In this document: positions 48,721-60,879 of the stretch, one piece after another
Layout of the letters: each line of letters begins with the position of its first letter
Position numbering within the stretch: position 1 is the first letter of the stretch
Assembly: GCA_028551475.1 (NCBI GenBank)
Contig: CM052357.1
Coordinates: 25,751,745 to 25,815,744, forward strand
Source of the DNA: Casuarina equisetifolia
Lineage: Eukaryota; Streptophyta; Magnoliopsida; Fagales; Casuarinaceae
Length of the DNA stretch: 64,000 nucleotides
Direction of reading: 5' to 3'
Program-made: the position numbers and the translations under genes
Notes under the pieces: generated by a model
What the model was told of the DNA's origin: nothing
What the model saw: only the letters and a program-made list of their open reading frames with translations
Databases searched by the model: none

Positions 48721-49814
48721 TGCAGCGGAACTGGCTGATAATAGCTTGATAAATTCCACAACGACGGTCACTGAATTGGTGGCAGCGAGAGACGAAAATG
48801 TATCTGCCTCGTTTGAATCAGCAGAGCCGCCGCCGGCCAAGTCGGAGAGAGCCCTAAAGGCGATGAAGGGTGCCCTTTGCTGTAGACAAATGAGCGCCAC
48901 GGACGCGCTTTCCATGTCTACCGGGCTTACGTTAAATTTCTGATTTATGAAGCTCCGGTAAGCGGCATTATCAAGGTAAATGCTGGCACTTGTTCCTCTT
49001 TGGACTCTGGCTACTTTTGGTGTCGTTGACAAACAGGTCGTTGAGTTGATGCATCCGTCTAGTGTTAGGGCCTGAGCAAGAAACGTGTTTGATTATCGAG
49101 AAAATCAAGAACAAGAAGAAGAAAATGGCTTATAAGCCCATCTTTTGGAATATCGGAAGGCCCACAAACTAAACCAATGAAAAACAAAAGCTAGTGACTG
49201 ACCGCCATTACCCATAGAAGAAAGCGACTGTATCTCTTTAATGTAGGTTTAAGTTATGCTTTTGACTCACCAACCCGGAAGGGGAAAGAAAAAGAGGAAA
49301 AAGGAAACAAGGTACAATGATTAAATCTAGAACATGTTAGTATTTGCTAAAAGGTGCGGTAAAAAGTTCAATCTTACTTAAAAGTTGGTTTAAAAAAAGT
49401 GAATTTTTATATTTTATAAATAAGATTTATAAATATGATTTAAGTTATACTACTCTACTTTTAACTTTTATCTCTTTTTGAATATGAAAATCGTTTCTCA
49501 TAGGAACATTTATCTTTGTACCATACTTGAATATAAACACTAATATTATGTTAAAAATTTAATTATACTTGAAAGTTTACTCAAGAATAAGATAATCTTT
49601 ATTTCTTAAAAAAAAATCCTAAACAAGATTTATATAGTATAAAAATTATAAAACACTATTTTTAACAACGATAATATAAAAGATATTAAAACATATTGGT
49701 TTCAACACGCATAAGATGAGCTTAAGATTTCTCTTTCCTATTCTAGCCGCCAAGTGGGGGAACAGTTTTATTTGCTTGTCCCCTAGAATCCCAATTTACT
49801 TGTGCAAGTTGAAA

Positions 49815-49850
<36 letters not shown>

Positions 49851-51158
49851 CAAATATTTGCATGTCCAGGAGTGAAATCTGTGGGTAAAACAAAAAGAAA
49901 CAAATGAAATTCAGGAACTTTGCCTCTAGATTTTTGGAGATTTCATAGTAAACCGGGTCAACAGAGACCCAAAAGGCATGCTGCCTTTCTTCAGGAGTTC
50001 CATCTACGGGAAAAACCTCCTCAGGTTGATACCATATATTGTTCAAGAGGTTGTCGTATGAGCTACCATCTGTGACATTTACTGTATAGTTTGCAAACTT
50101 TAGATACCCAATGTCCCTTGTGTAGTCTCCATCTGACTCGAGGGGTAACTCATCATCTGGCCCTAGCCCGTATCTCTGCAACATTCAGGGTAGTGAAAGA
50201 TTAAAAAAGAAAAAAGTCATTTTTCATTTTCACCTGCCAAAGTAATATTTATTCACTTCTAATATGATAATCCAAAACTTAGTTCATAAATCAAATTTTC
50301 ATGGACAGAAAAATCAGACCCGAAATAGGAATCCGTAATTATATAAGCTCCATATTATAGTGCATAGTGTTTTGGACGCACAATTGCTGATTGAAGGGTG
50401 GCAACGAATGAAGCAGCTATGAGTGTGATTCATGAGGAAGTGATTTACTACCTGCCAACTCCAGAGAGCCGAATGTGACCAATTCCCAGCGATGGTCACA
50501 TCTCCTATATTCAGTGATGGGTTCGCATTTCCAGCTATGCCATAATGCACGACGCCCTCTACATGGAACAAGCTCAACAAAAGCTGGGTAGTTATACCTG
50601 CATTTATCTGGATGACGAACACCGCTCCAAAGAAAGGAAAGGGATTGTCATGAGATCGCCCAAAAAGAAAAACACCAGAGAAAAAATAGGCGAATGCTAA
50701 AGGAATGAATCTTTGGAGAATGCTACCATGCCCAGTCCGGTCATGACCAATATGACTTGCTTTTCGCCTATGATTCCAAACCGAAATCTCCTTCCTTTGG
50801 TCTCGCAAAGAAAACATAAGAAATACATCAGAAAAGAGGCCCAAGGTCGACTATAATAGAAAGCAAAAAGATAGAGATATTGTTTGGGTCAGCGTTTACA
50901 TTTGAGTCTAGTAGTTATTTTAGTATATCTATAATTACCAGCGATATCTATCGTCACGTTGCTAGAAATGAAGCTCGATGATTCAAGAAGAGGATCCATT
51001 TCGAACAGGTTTGGAATCACCAACCCCAAGTAAGGACCATTGCTGTTGGCCTCATCTATCATATCCAGTGTTCTTGCTGGAAATGCTCCATTTGCTTGCT
51101 CTGCATTAAGGAGCACGAACGCAGCAAGGAACAAGTAAAAAACTCCCACAACTCCCAT
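48703..51158 (-). CDS. Bark storage protein-like / nucleoside phosphorylase-fold protein, copy A
   Basis: A plant bark/vegetative storage protein relative (poplar BSP/WIN4 type) with the PNP_UDP nucleoside-phosphorylase fold. Such proteins store nitrogen and respond to wounding; enzyme activity is uncertain. Five exons: 50939-51158, 50727-50794, 50452-50607, 49924-50175 and 48703-49071, giving 354 aa. The N-terminus (MGVVGVFYLFLAAFVLLNAE) is a likely secretory signal ending near residue 24. Family blocks are VILVMTGLGM, HYGIAGNANPSLNIGDVTIA and DMESASVALICLQQ (from D284), with RALSDLAGG holding the equivalent of the catalytic Asp at 309. Exon 4 ends in a GC donor (GAG/GCAAAG) where units B and C have GT, so splicing may be less efficient. 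No stop interrupts the exons, so this is the only copy here that could be complete. Confidence 0.87.
49822..49849. repeat. (GA)n microsatellite in intron 4 of copy A
   Basis: About 14 GA units lie in the intron after the GC donor. Unit B has an A-rich stretch at the same place, so the repeat expanded after duplication or was lost in B. Confidence 0.9.
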
Positions 51159-51233
51159 CGCTCTAGCTTAGACACACAGCGCGTGCGTGAGAGAGAGAGT
51201 AAAGAAGGTGAGTATGAAAGTCTAGATTGGAGA

Positions 51234-51240
51234 CTTATAT
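51234..51240 (-). promoter_or_regulatory. Candidate TATA box of copy A
   Basis: On the minus strand ATATAAG lies about 75 bases before the ATG. The matching place in unit B reads ATATTAG. Confidence 0.45.
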
Positions 51241-51642
51241 TCTTAGGAGAAAGGGAGCCTCAATAATTGTACTTGGTAAAAGGGACCCCAACCCAACAAC
51301 CCATCAATTTTTTTAATACCAAATATGTTTCCATGTGATAATCATGTGGAAACTAAAGCCATCCATTTGCTAGGTTACAAAATGGCTGCTTTTCAGTCCC
51401 GCGTCAGAGATTCATTATTGAGATGAAGACAATTAGCTTGATGGATATAAAAAAAAATGGAAATCCTACACCAGATAATATGGATAAGTTCAGATGCATG
51501 GAAACCCCACACCACTAGATAAGATTGGCAGTTGTTTTGCCTCGTGAGGATTGAACGTCGATTCGTTGCCTTCGAGTTTGAAGACACCATTTATTGTTTA
51601 TCTCTATTGGCCTCCATACACAAGAAAACGTACCACTATACC

Positions 51643-52493
51643 TTTTTTTTTTTTTTGGTTGAAATATAAATTTATATTAATATAAAGTAGTGTACAAAAA
51701 TAGAAGATTATGCTCTAGCATTACAATTTTCAACAACTATGAAAAGATTGAGGTTGGAAGCCTTCAAATCTCACTCAAAATGACATTTTCCTGTGAGGAT
51801 TTTATATTTTGAAACAAATAAGCTCTCCCTCATATAGTTTTCCTTACTTTAGCCAAGACGATGGGAATGTCAACTATTCTATTTTAAAATCGTTTTCTAT
51901 TTCGTTCTGTCCATATGCAATAAATACAAGCTAAAAAGAATATTTTAAAAAGTTTTGCAGTTAAATCCTTTCCTTTAGTTGCTCTAATCATCCATTACAA
52001 TTCATCATTTCATACTCCAATATGACGTCGAATTTTATTATGAGCAAGGATAGTCTTCCAAACCATCATTGTCTATAGACATTTAAAAAAGAGATGACTC
52101 ATACTTTCAACATAAGACTAACAAAAATCACAGTATAAGTTAACTAAAGAAAGTCATCGTATCATTTTTTCTACTGTAAAGAGTCGATCTTGACAAATTG
52201 GTCACCTAATAAAATTATGTTTGCAAATGTCTCATGTCCAAATTAAATCATACCAATTTACTTTTTCAGTAATTAGTTGAAGGTCCTGATAAATTTGTTT
52301 GCAACAATAAGTAGACGTATAAAGAGCCTGAGTAAGTGTAGGCCTTAGTTTGATAAGGCTTCTTTAATTTCATCCCATGATGCCTTTGATATCAAGTTGT
52401 ATTACTGAAGTTCTTTTACATTTTGTATCATAGATCCACTTACTCCATAATAAAGCGTTTGGAAGATGAATGAGTTTCCAAAGCAAATGTCCC
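51643..52493 (-). mobile_element. 5'-truncated LINE with 18-bp target-site duplication
   Basis: An 851-bp insert starts with a T run of about 14 (the poly-A tail of a minus-strand element) and reads, with stops, into the zinc-binding C-terminal tail of LINE ORF2 (ESMSHLFFKC, a typical phrase). It is flanked by AAAACGTACCACTATACC at 51625-51642 and AAAACGTACCATTATACC at 52494-52511, 17 of 18 identical. Unit B has the empty site near 58,770-58,800. The element therefore inserted in unit A after the duplication, or B lost it cleanly, which is unlikely. Confidence 0.88.
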
Positions 52494-52511
52494 AAAACGT
52501 ACCATTATACC

Positions 52512-54784
52512 CTTTGATCATTGAAGTTAAAGAATAAATAAATAAATAATTATAAACTAAACTACTTTGATATTATTAATATTTCTTACAAATATCGGTA
52601 GCTTTTCTATATCTAACATAGTTATCACCAAAAATATCTAAAAAAATTAGATAAAAAATGATTTTATTAAGGAATTTCGTAAAATTTCTATGATTGTGGA
52701 ATTTAAAGGAATAATTATGTAGGTACCGAAGGAAAGGAATGTGTTTCTTTTTCTCCAAACCCTGAACCCATGGGGAGAATCAAAATCATTGACGAAAACT
52801 CCATTTTACCAAAGCTACTCATAATAATTGAAAGCCTAAAATCCAATCTTGCCCACTCTTACACTTTTAAGTCAAGCGTTAAAGGAAACAGCATATGAAA
52901 AACTAAATAAGCATTCAAGTTGTCTAAATTCATGTCGGAGTTTCATGTTAAAAATTTAGTTTGTTTCAAATACCACCTCAAACAGCTTCTAGATACAGCT
53001 TCATTTAACCATAGATCAAAGATATCTCTGGAAATTTTAGATAATCTTACAAGTTTTTAGATGGACAACCTTATCTTACTTAAATCATCCATATATATCT
53101 TCTCAAATCAGACCATTTAGTCTTGTGCAACTTGTTCTGTTCCAATTTCCTTGTGCCTTCCGAAAAGGGTAGAGGACAAGTAGCTGAGAAAGTAAATATT
53201 ATTTCCATAGGACGCCCAAAGCTACTGAACGACGTTTGTCGCAGCGCGCAAAGGCATTTGTGGATGAAAAGCCTGTCCTGAGATTCCCTTCACGTTGGAA
53301 ACAGCATAACGCTTTTCATAAAGCGAATGATTGATTTGCCATGGACGAAGTGTCTACATCTTGCTCTCACTTTCACGTGGAAGACGTGAAAAACAAAGAT
53401 GAAAACAAAAAAGTAACAATTCATACCAATCCAACGCCAGCACAATCATCTTATTATCAAATTTTTTCTCTATACCAAAATAAATAAAATAATTATATTT
53501 TATTATTGTAATCTTAATAAGGGAATATGCTGCCGGAATAAACCTTTGTTTGTTTTTGTTATTTTATATTTTTCTTTTCTATCCATTCTATGGCAATCAC
53601 GTGACAAAGTAAACAAGTTATAATAAACTATTTTAATATATATAAGAGAATATGCTGTTGGAATAAGAATGTTGTTTGTTTGGTTGTTTTGGAACTCTTA
53701 AACGAAATTTAATTAAAAGCAGAAGAAAAAAAGAAAATAGACTGGGTTTGATATCATTTTGGTAAACTTAGGTTTAAGGTTAGGGTTAATGGATTAGTCA
53801 AATGAACTTTTTATTGGCATTCCATCTATGAATTTCGCATCTTAACAATAGAATATTACATTAATGTTATTCTTGTCAATGAATTTTCCCTTTTGAATGT
53901 CAGTTTTAAGATCATATGAAACCAAAAATTATTGGATTTGATAAATTCATATTAAAATTGCTTGCGTAAGAGAGTAATAGGACTGGATTATTTAACTTAG
54001 AATCAATGCCTGACAATGCAAACTATTAGAATCGTCATGCCATACCTGGTCCTTTAACAATAAATCACTCACTAACTTGCTATAGACTGGGAGGTTTAAA
54101 CAATGGAGCAAAACCAAAAACCTCCTGCTTATCAACGGAAACTCTAAGAGCTTGACTGAGGAGCTACAGCATAGAGGGCTCGCCCTTCTAAGTGTTGAAC
54201 CATGGTCCCCCTCCAATTTCTAATGCTGCCAGGTCACTTCCAATCTAACTGTCAAATCAACAACATTTGAAGAGTTAAAACACCTTTCAATTGTTTGATG
54301 ATCACCAAACTACAGTAACAAGACAAGATCAAGAGGATAAGGATCTATTGGCCAATGAATTGGCCGTCCCAATCTTTCGAAGTGGGCGTGAAGAAGCGAA
54401 CTAGCTGGCCAAATACGGGGAACCAAGAAGGGGAAAGAACAAGACCACTAGACTAAGAGGGAGGATGGTGCTAAGACAGCACACCGTATTACTTAAAATA
54501 CAAACTAAAAAAGAAAAAAAAAAGAAAAGAAAAAAAGAGGACATGTAGAGTTGGAACAAGGGGTGCTCGTGGACTTCACAAGATGCAGGATGACAGAGGA
54601 GGCTGCATGGTCGCGGTGTTGATGTTAAAGAGTAACTGGACTGCAACTAGAAGCATAACAGGGGAGGATGGTACACCCATAGGCAAGAGGTAATAGAGGC
54701 TTTGATTAATCATCCCATGAAGGATGACTTGACCTATGAAGAGGTCCTTCAAATAAAATATGTCGAATAGAAAATAAATTCTCA
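52512..54784. other. Rest of unit A upstream flank and inter-unit spacer
   Basis: From 52,512 to about 53,975 the sequence matches unit B at 58,785-60,350. The segment 54,000-54,785 has no counterpart in the other units and no recognised gene. Confidence 0.6.
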
Positions 54785-55465
54785 ATTGTTATCCATCCAT
54801 GTTTAGATGCTTGATGGAGAGGCTAAAGTATCTCATAGTGACACAACTAGATATAACTTATTATGTAGAATAATGTAGTCAATTCACAAATGAGACATAG
54901 AAGTCACATGTTGAAGCTACTCAAAGAATACTTAAGTATGTTAAAATGACCCTTAGTAAGGAACTTCTCCTTCCTATGACTTCATAATATAGAATTAGTG
55001 GTTTATCGTGATGCAAGACATAGAAGTTGTCCATTATCATGTAGATCTATTAGGAGACCTTGCATCATGCTTGGAAAGTCACTAATTTCATGTAGAACAA
55101 AGAAGTAGTTTCACAATCATTTGTTGAATCAGAATATAAGGTCATAGTTGTCATGATAATGAACTAATTTGGATAATTGAAACCTTAAGAGACCTAGGTA
55201 TAAATATAAGATTGTTGGTACCATTTTATTGTGACAATGAAACAACAAAACATATTGCCACTAATCTAGTTTATCATGAGAAGACAAAGCAATTGCAGGT
55301 CCATGGCCTTTTTATAAGTATTTAGAAGGGCTAATCTCTATGTATGATATTCATTCTTCTAACCAATTGGTAGATCTTTTGATTAAGCCATTAATGAGCC
55401 CACAATACAATTTCTTAATGTTCAAGCTTAGTGTTTTTGATTTATATTACACTCAGGCTTGAGAG
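54785..55465 (+). mobile_element. Ty1/copia pol remnant, array unit B
   Basis: A second copy of the copia RNase H and pol end, matching 47,200-48,180 but without the internal tandem duplication and with more decay. It ends in gagaggaag and the LTR, as in unit A. Confidence 0.8.
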
Positions 55466-55725
55466 GAAGTATTAAATGTTTATGAATTTAGGTGTTTAGG
55501 CTTTGTAAATAACGTAGGCCCAACATTACTTAGTTTTGGTGAGTAACAAATGTATATAAGAGATTATTTGTAAGGCATTGATGAGCAATTGTGAATGGTT
55601 GGAATTCCCTGCCGGATTTCCTCACATTTGCGCCATTGTGTTTTAGCTTTATAATTAGTGCACTATTCACTTCGATTGACTGCCTTCAACTGCCAGTGAC
55701 AGCTTTAGTTGTTTATTACCGACAC
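55466..55725 (+). mobile_element. Copia 3' LTR, unit B
   Basis: It begins TATTAAATG after the purine tract, contains tatataagag, and matches the unit A LTR. The right boundary is not defined. Confidence 0.55.
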
Positions 55726-55968
55726 AACATAATACAAAAACGTCCTGTTTATGATGCACACGTAATTAATTTACCTACCATAATAAACGAAAAGACGCCC
55801 ACACATAATAAATTATCTTCACTCATAGATTCATTGGTTTACAACCTTTACCAACGACGTAGGAAATCATTACTATTATTTTTCCTTGTTTTCACAACAT
55901 TTTTAGTATGTAATTTATTTAAATAATTAGGTGCATCAGATAGCATAAAAACATGGGCAAGCTTTCTA

Positions 55969-58300
55969 TCAAGGTGATGCAGCGGAACTGGCTGATAATA
56001 GCTTGATAAATTCCACAACGACTGTCACTGAATTGGTGGCAGCGAGAGACGAAAATGTATCTGCCTCGTTTGAATCAGCAGAGCCGCCGCCGGCCAAGTC
56101 AGAGAGAGCCCTAAAGGCGATGAAGGGTACCCTTTGCTGTAGACAAATGAGCGCCACGGACGCGCTTTCCATGTCCACCGGGCTTACGTTAAATTTCTGA
56201 TATATGAAGCTCCGGTAAGCAGCATTATCAAGGTAAATGCTGGCACTTGTTCCTCTTTGGACTCTGGCTACTTTCGGTGTCGTTGACAAACAGGTCGTTT
56301 AGTTGATGCACCCGTCTAGTTTTAGGGCCTGAGCAAGTTACGTGATTGATTATCAAGTCAATCAAGAACAAGAAGAAGAAAATGGCTTGTAAGCCCATCT
56401 TTGGAATATTGGAAGGGCCACAAACTAAACCAATGAAAAACAAAAGCTAGTGACTGACCGCCATTAGCCATAGAAGACAGCGACTGTATCTCTTTGATGT
56501 AGGTTTAGGTTATGCTTTTGACTCACCAAGCCGAGAGGGGAAAAAAGTTCAATCCTACTTAAAAGTTGGCTCAAAAAAGTGAGTTTTTCTATTTTATAAA
56601 TAAAAATTTACAAATATAATTTAGGTTATACTACTCTACTTTTAACCTTTCTCTCATCTTAAATATAAAAATTTAATTATACTTGAAAGTTCACTCAAGA
56701 ATAAGATAACCTTTATTTTTTATAAAAAGAATTCCTAAACAAGATTTATATAATATAAAAATTATAAAACACTATTTTTAACAATGATAATATAAAAGAT
56801 ACTGAAGTGTATTGGTTTTGACAAGCCCAATAGGAGCTTAAGATTTGTTGATTTGTCTTTCCAATTCTAGCCACCAAGTGGGGGAACAGTTTTATTTGCT
56901 TGTCCTCTAAAAACTCAGTTTACTTGTGCAAGTTGAAATTAAGGGACAACCGAAAAAAAAACAAAAAAAAAAAAAGAGAGGGGAAAATATTTTCATGTCC
57001 ATGAATAAAATTGTAGATAAAAAAAAAAAAGGAAGACAAATGAAATTCAGGAATCTTACCTCTAGATTTTTAGAGATTTCATAGTAAACTGGATCAACAG
57101 AGACCCAAAAGGCATGCTGCCTTTCTTCAGGAATTCCATCTATGGGGAAAACTTCCTCAGGTTGATACCATATATTGTTCAAGAGGTTGTCGTATGAGCT
57201 ACCATCTGACACATTTACTGTATAATTTGCAAACTTTAGATATCCAATTTCCCTTGTGTAGTCTCCATTTGACTCCAGGGGCAACTCATCTTCAGGCCCT
57301 TGCCCGTATCTCTGCAACATTCAGGGCAGGGAAAGATTAAAAAGGAAAAAAAAAACTCTTTCTTACATTTTTATGTGCCAAAGTAATATTATTCACTTCT
57401 AATATTATAAGCCAAAATTTTGTTCATAAATGAAATTTTCATGGACAGAAAAATTAGACCCCGAAGTAGGAATCCGTAATTATATGAGCTCCATATTGTA
57501 CTGCATCGTGTTTTGGACGCACAATTGCTGCTTGAAGTGTGGCAACAAATGAAACAGTTCTGAGTGTTATTCATGAGGGAGGGATTTACTACCTGCCAAC
57601 TCCAGAGAGCGGAATGTGACCAATTCCCAACGATGGTCACATCTCCGATATTCAGTGATGGGTTCGCATTTCCAGCTATGCCATAATGCACGACGCCTTC
57701 TACATGGAACAAGCTCAACAAAAGCTGGGTAGTTATACCTGCATTTATCTGGATGACGAACACCGCTCCAAAGAAATGAAAGGGGCTGTCATATGATCGT
57801 CCAAAAGAAAACACCAAAGAAAAAAAATGAACGAATGCTAAAGGAATGAAACTAAGGAGAATGATTACCATGCCCAGTCCGGTCATGACCAATATGACTT
57901 GCTTTTCGCCTATGATTCCAAACCGAAATCTCCTTCCTTTGATCTCACAAAGAAAATATAAGAAAAACGTAAGAAAAGAGACACAAGGTAGACTATAATA
58001 GAAAGCAAGAAGACAAAGATACTGTTTGGGTCAGCGTTTACATTTGAGTCTAGTAGTTATTTCAGTGTATCTAGAATTACCAGCAATATCAATTGTCACC
58101 TTACTAGAAATGAAGCCCGAAGATTCAAGAAGAGGGTCCATTTCGAACAGGTTTGGAATCACCAACCCCAAGAAAGGACCATTGCTGTTGGCCTCATATA
58201 TCATATTCAGTGTTCTTGCTGGAAAGGCTCCATTTGCTTGCTCTGCATTAAGGAGCATGAACGCAGAAAGGAACATGTAAAAAACTCCCACAACTCCCAT
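55969..58300 (-). pseudogene. Bark storage protein-like copy B, nonsense codon in last exon
   Basis: A tandem paralogue of the unit A gene with the same five-exon structure: 58081-58300, 57869-57936, 57593-57748, 57060-57311 and 55969-56328. The first four exons are open, and all donors are GT, including GTAAGA after exon 4. In exon 5 the codon that is TCA (Ser) in copies A and C is TAA at 56299-56301, which ends the protein after 241 residues. This removes the DMESASVA and RALSDLAGG regions needed for the phosphorylase fold. The C-terminus after the stop is also changed: it ends ...AASP instead of ...ASSYLK. The TATA-like box differs (ATATTAG). A truncated but stable product is possible, so pseudogene is the likely but not certain reading. 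Confidence 0.85.
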
Positions 58301-60350
58301 CGCTCTTGCTTAGACACAGAACAGAGAGAGAAATTGAGAGAGATAAGGAGGTGAGTATGAAAGTCTAGATTGGAGACTAATATTCGTAGATCAAGGGAGC
58401 CTTAATAATTGTGTTTGGTAAAAGGGACCCCAACCCAACAAGCCTTCAATTTTTTTAATACCAAAGACGTTCCCACTTGATGATCATGTGGAAACTAAAG
58501 CCATCCATTTGCTATGTTAAAAAACGACTGCTTTTCAGTCCCCCGTCAGAGATTCATTGGACATTGAAATGAAAACAATTGGCAGTATAGATATAAAAAA
58601 TGGAAATCCCACTCCACATAATATTGATAAGTTCAGATGCATGGAAATCCTACACCTCTAGATAAGATTGGCAGTTGTTTTGCCTCATGAGGATTGAACG
58701 TCGTTTCGTTGTCTTCGAGTTTGAAGACACGCTGTTTTTATTATGTCTGTTGGGCCTCTATATACAAGAAAACATACTACTATACCTTTTACTTTGAAGT
58801 TAAAGAATAATAATAAAAAGAGACCAATTTTCTAGACTAAACTATTTTGATGTTATTAATATTTCTTACAAATGTCGGTAGCTTTTCTATATCCAACATA
58901 GTTATCACTAAAAATTATAAAAATAGATAAAAAATTATTTTATTAAGGAATTTGGTAAAATTTCTATGATTACGGAATTTAGAGGAAACCGGATAATTAT
59001 GTTGGTACCAAGAGAAAGAATGTGTTTCTTTTTCCCCATGAAATCCCTGAACCCATGAGGAGAATCAAAATCATTAAGGAAAACTCCATTTTACCAAAGC
59101 TACTCGTAATAATTGAAAGCCTAAAATCCAAACTTGCCCACTCTTATACTTTTAAGTCAAGCCTTATAGGTAACAGCATATGAAAAACTAAATAAACATT
59201 CAAGTTGTTTAAATTCACAGCAACATTGGTAAAGTACTTGAGTTTCAAGTTAAAAACTTAGTTTGTTTCAAATACTACCTCAAACAATTTCTAGATACAG
59301 CTCCATTTAACTATGGATCAAACATATCTCCGATGCAAATGTTAGATGATCTTACAAATTTTTAGATGCACAATCTTGTCTTACTTAAATCATACATATA
59401 TATCTTCTCATATCAGACCATTTAGTCTTGTGCAACTTGATCTGTTCCTATTTCCTGGTAGCGAAAGCCGGATAAGTCTCTTGCCAGAAAAATCCATCAA
59501 TACTTGTGCCTTCTGGAAAGGGAAGAGGACAAGTAGCTAAGAAAGTAAATATCATTTCCATAGGATGCCCAAATCTACTGAGCGACGCTTGTCGCAGCGC
59601 CCAACGGCATTTGTGGATGAAAAACCTGTCCTGAGATTCCCGTCAGGTTGGAAACAGTATAATGCTTTTCATAAAGCGAACGATTTGCCAGGGACGAAGT
59701 GTCTACATCTTGCTCTCACTTTCACGTGGAAGAACAAAGATGAAAACAAAGAAGTAAACAAAAGCAAGTAAGAATTCATACCAATCCAACGCCAGCGCAA
59801 TCATCTTATTATCAATTTTTTTTCTCCACCATGCTGTCGCAACCACGTGACAAAATAAATAAAATTGTTATAATTTATTATTTTAATCTAAATAAGGGAA
59901 TATGCTGTCGGAATAAAACCTTTGTTTGTTTATCTTATTTTCTATTTTTCTTTTCTATCGATTTATTGCAATCACGTGCAAAGTAAACAAGTTATTATAA
60001 TTTAATATTTTAATCAATATAAGAGAATATGCTGTTGGAATAAGAATGTTGTTTGTTTGGTTGTTTTGAAACTTTTAAATGAGATTTAATTAAAAGCAGA
60101 AGAAAAGAAAGAAAATAGGCTAAGTTTGATATAATTTTGGTAACTTTAGGTTTAAGGTTAAAGTTAGTGGATTAGTTAATTAAATTTTTATTGGAATTCC
60201 GTCTATGAATTTCTCATCTTAATGATAGAATATTACACTGAATGTTATTCTTATAATTGAATTATCCCTTTTGAATGTCTATTTTAAGATCATATGAAAC
60301 CAAAAATTATTGAATTAGACAAATTCATATTAAAATTTCTTGTGTAACAG
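58301..60350. other. Unit B upstream flank
   Basis: It matches unit A 51,160-53,975 except for the missing LINE. It contains a 68-codon open frame at 59,565-59,771 that is broken in unit A (lost ATG and a 4-bp insertion). No gene is claimed. Confidence 0.6.
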
Positions 60351-60879
60351 AGAAATTGTTTGGTGAATTTTAAATGCAAATGAATATGTCGAACAAGTAA
60401 TATAATGATAAGAAAAGTATCATTCTACAAAGATTGGTAAATAGTAGACTAATCAAATACTAATAATGAACTAATTTTAAAATTTATCTAACAAATCAAA
60501 AGAAAGTTGATGATGAATTAAAATTCAAAATTTTCAAAACAAAATTTCAAGACTAAATGAAATTAAATCTAAGTAAGGAAGATTAATATGAGAAATATGT
60601 TAAAGTATCCAATTTCACCATAACTACTAGATATGAATTTTCATAGTTTATGCCTACAAGAATAATAATACTTATGTGATAGCAAAACTTTCTAATTTAT
60701 TTACTATCTTAGGTCTAAGTAAAATAAACTTACTCCATTTATTAATTCACCATATTTCTATGTGAATTTAAATAAATAAAGTGTATTAGGATCTATGAAC
60801 ATTTCTAGTTTACAATAAATTTTTCAATCATTTTATCATCGAAAGCTACACAAACAACATGATATATATTTATTCATAT

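Noticed and set aside
48746-48943. Plus-strand 65-codon frame, repeated at 56,003 and 62,689
   Set aside because: It is exactly antisense to exon 5 of the storage-protein-like genes. It is conserved among the copies only because they are recent duplicates, and two of the three genes are themselves broken.
50569-50607. Possible frameshift at an A run in exon 3 of copy A
   Set aside because: On first reading the A run seemed one base longer than in copy B. Exon length, frame continuity through 50,452 and identity with copy B show the exon is open, so no frameshift is claimed.
54000-54785. Possible captured gene fragment between units A and B
   Set aside because: Short open frames on the minus strand have no recognisable motif, and there are no repeat ends.
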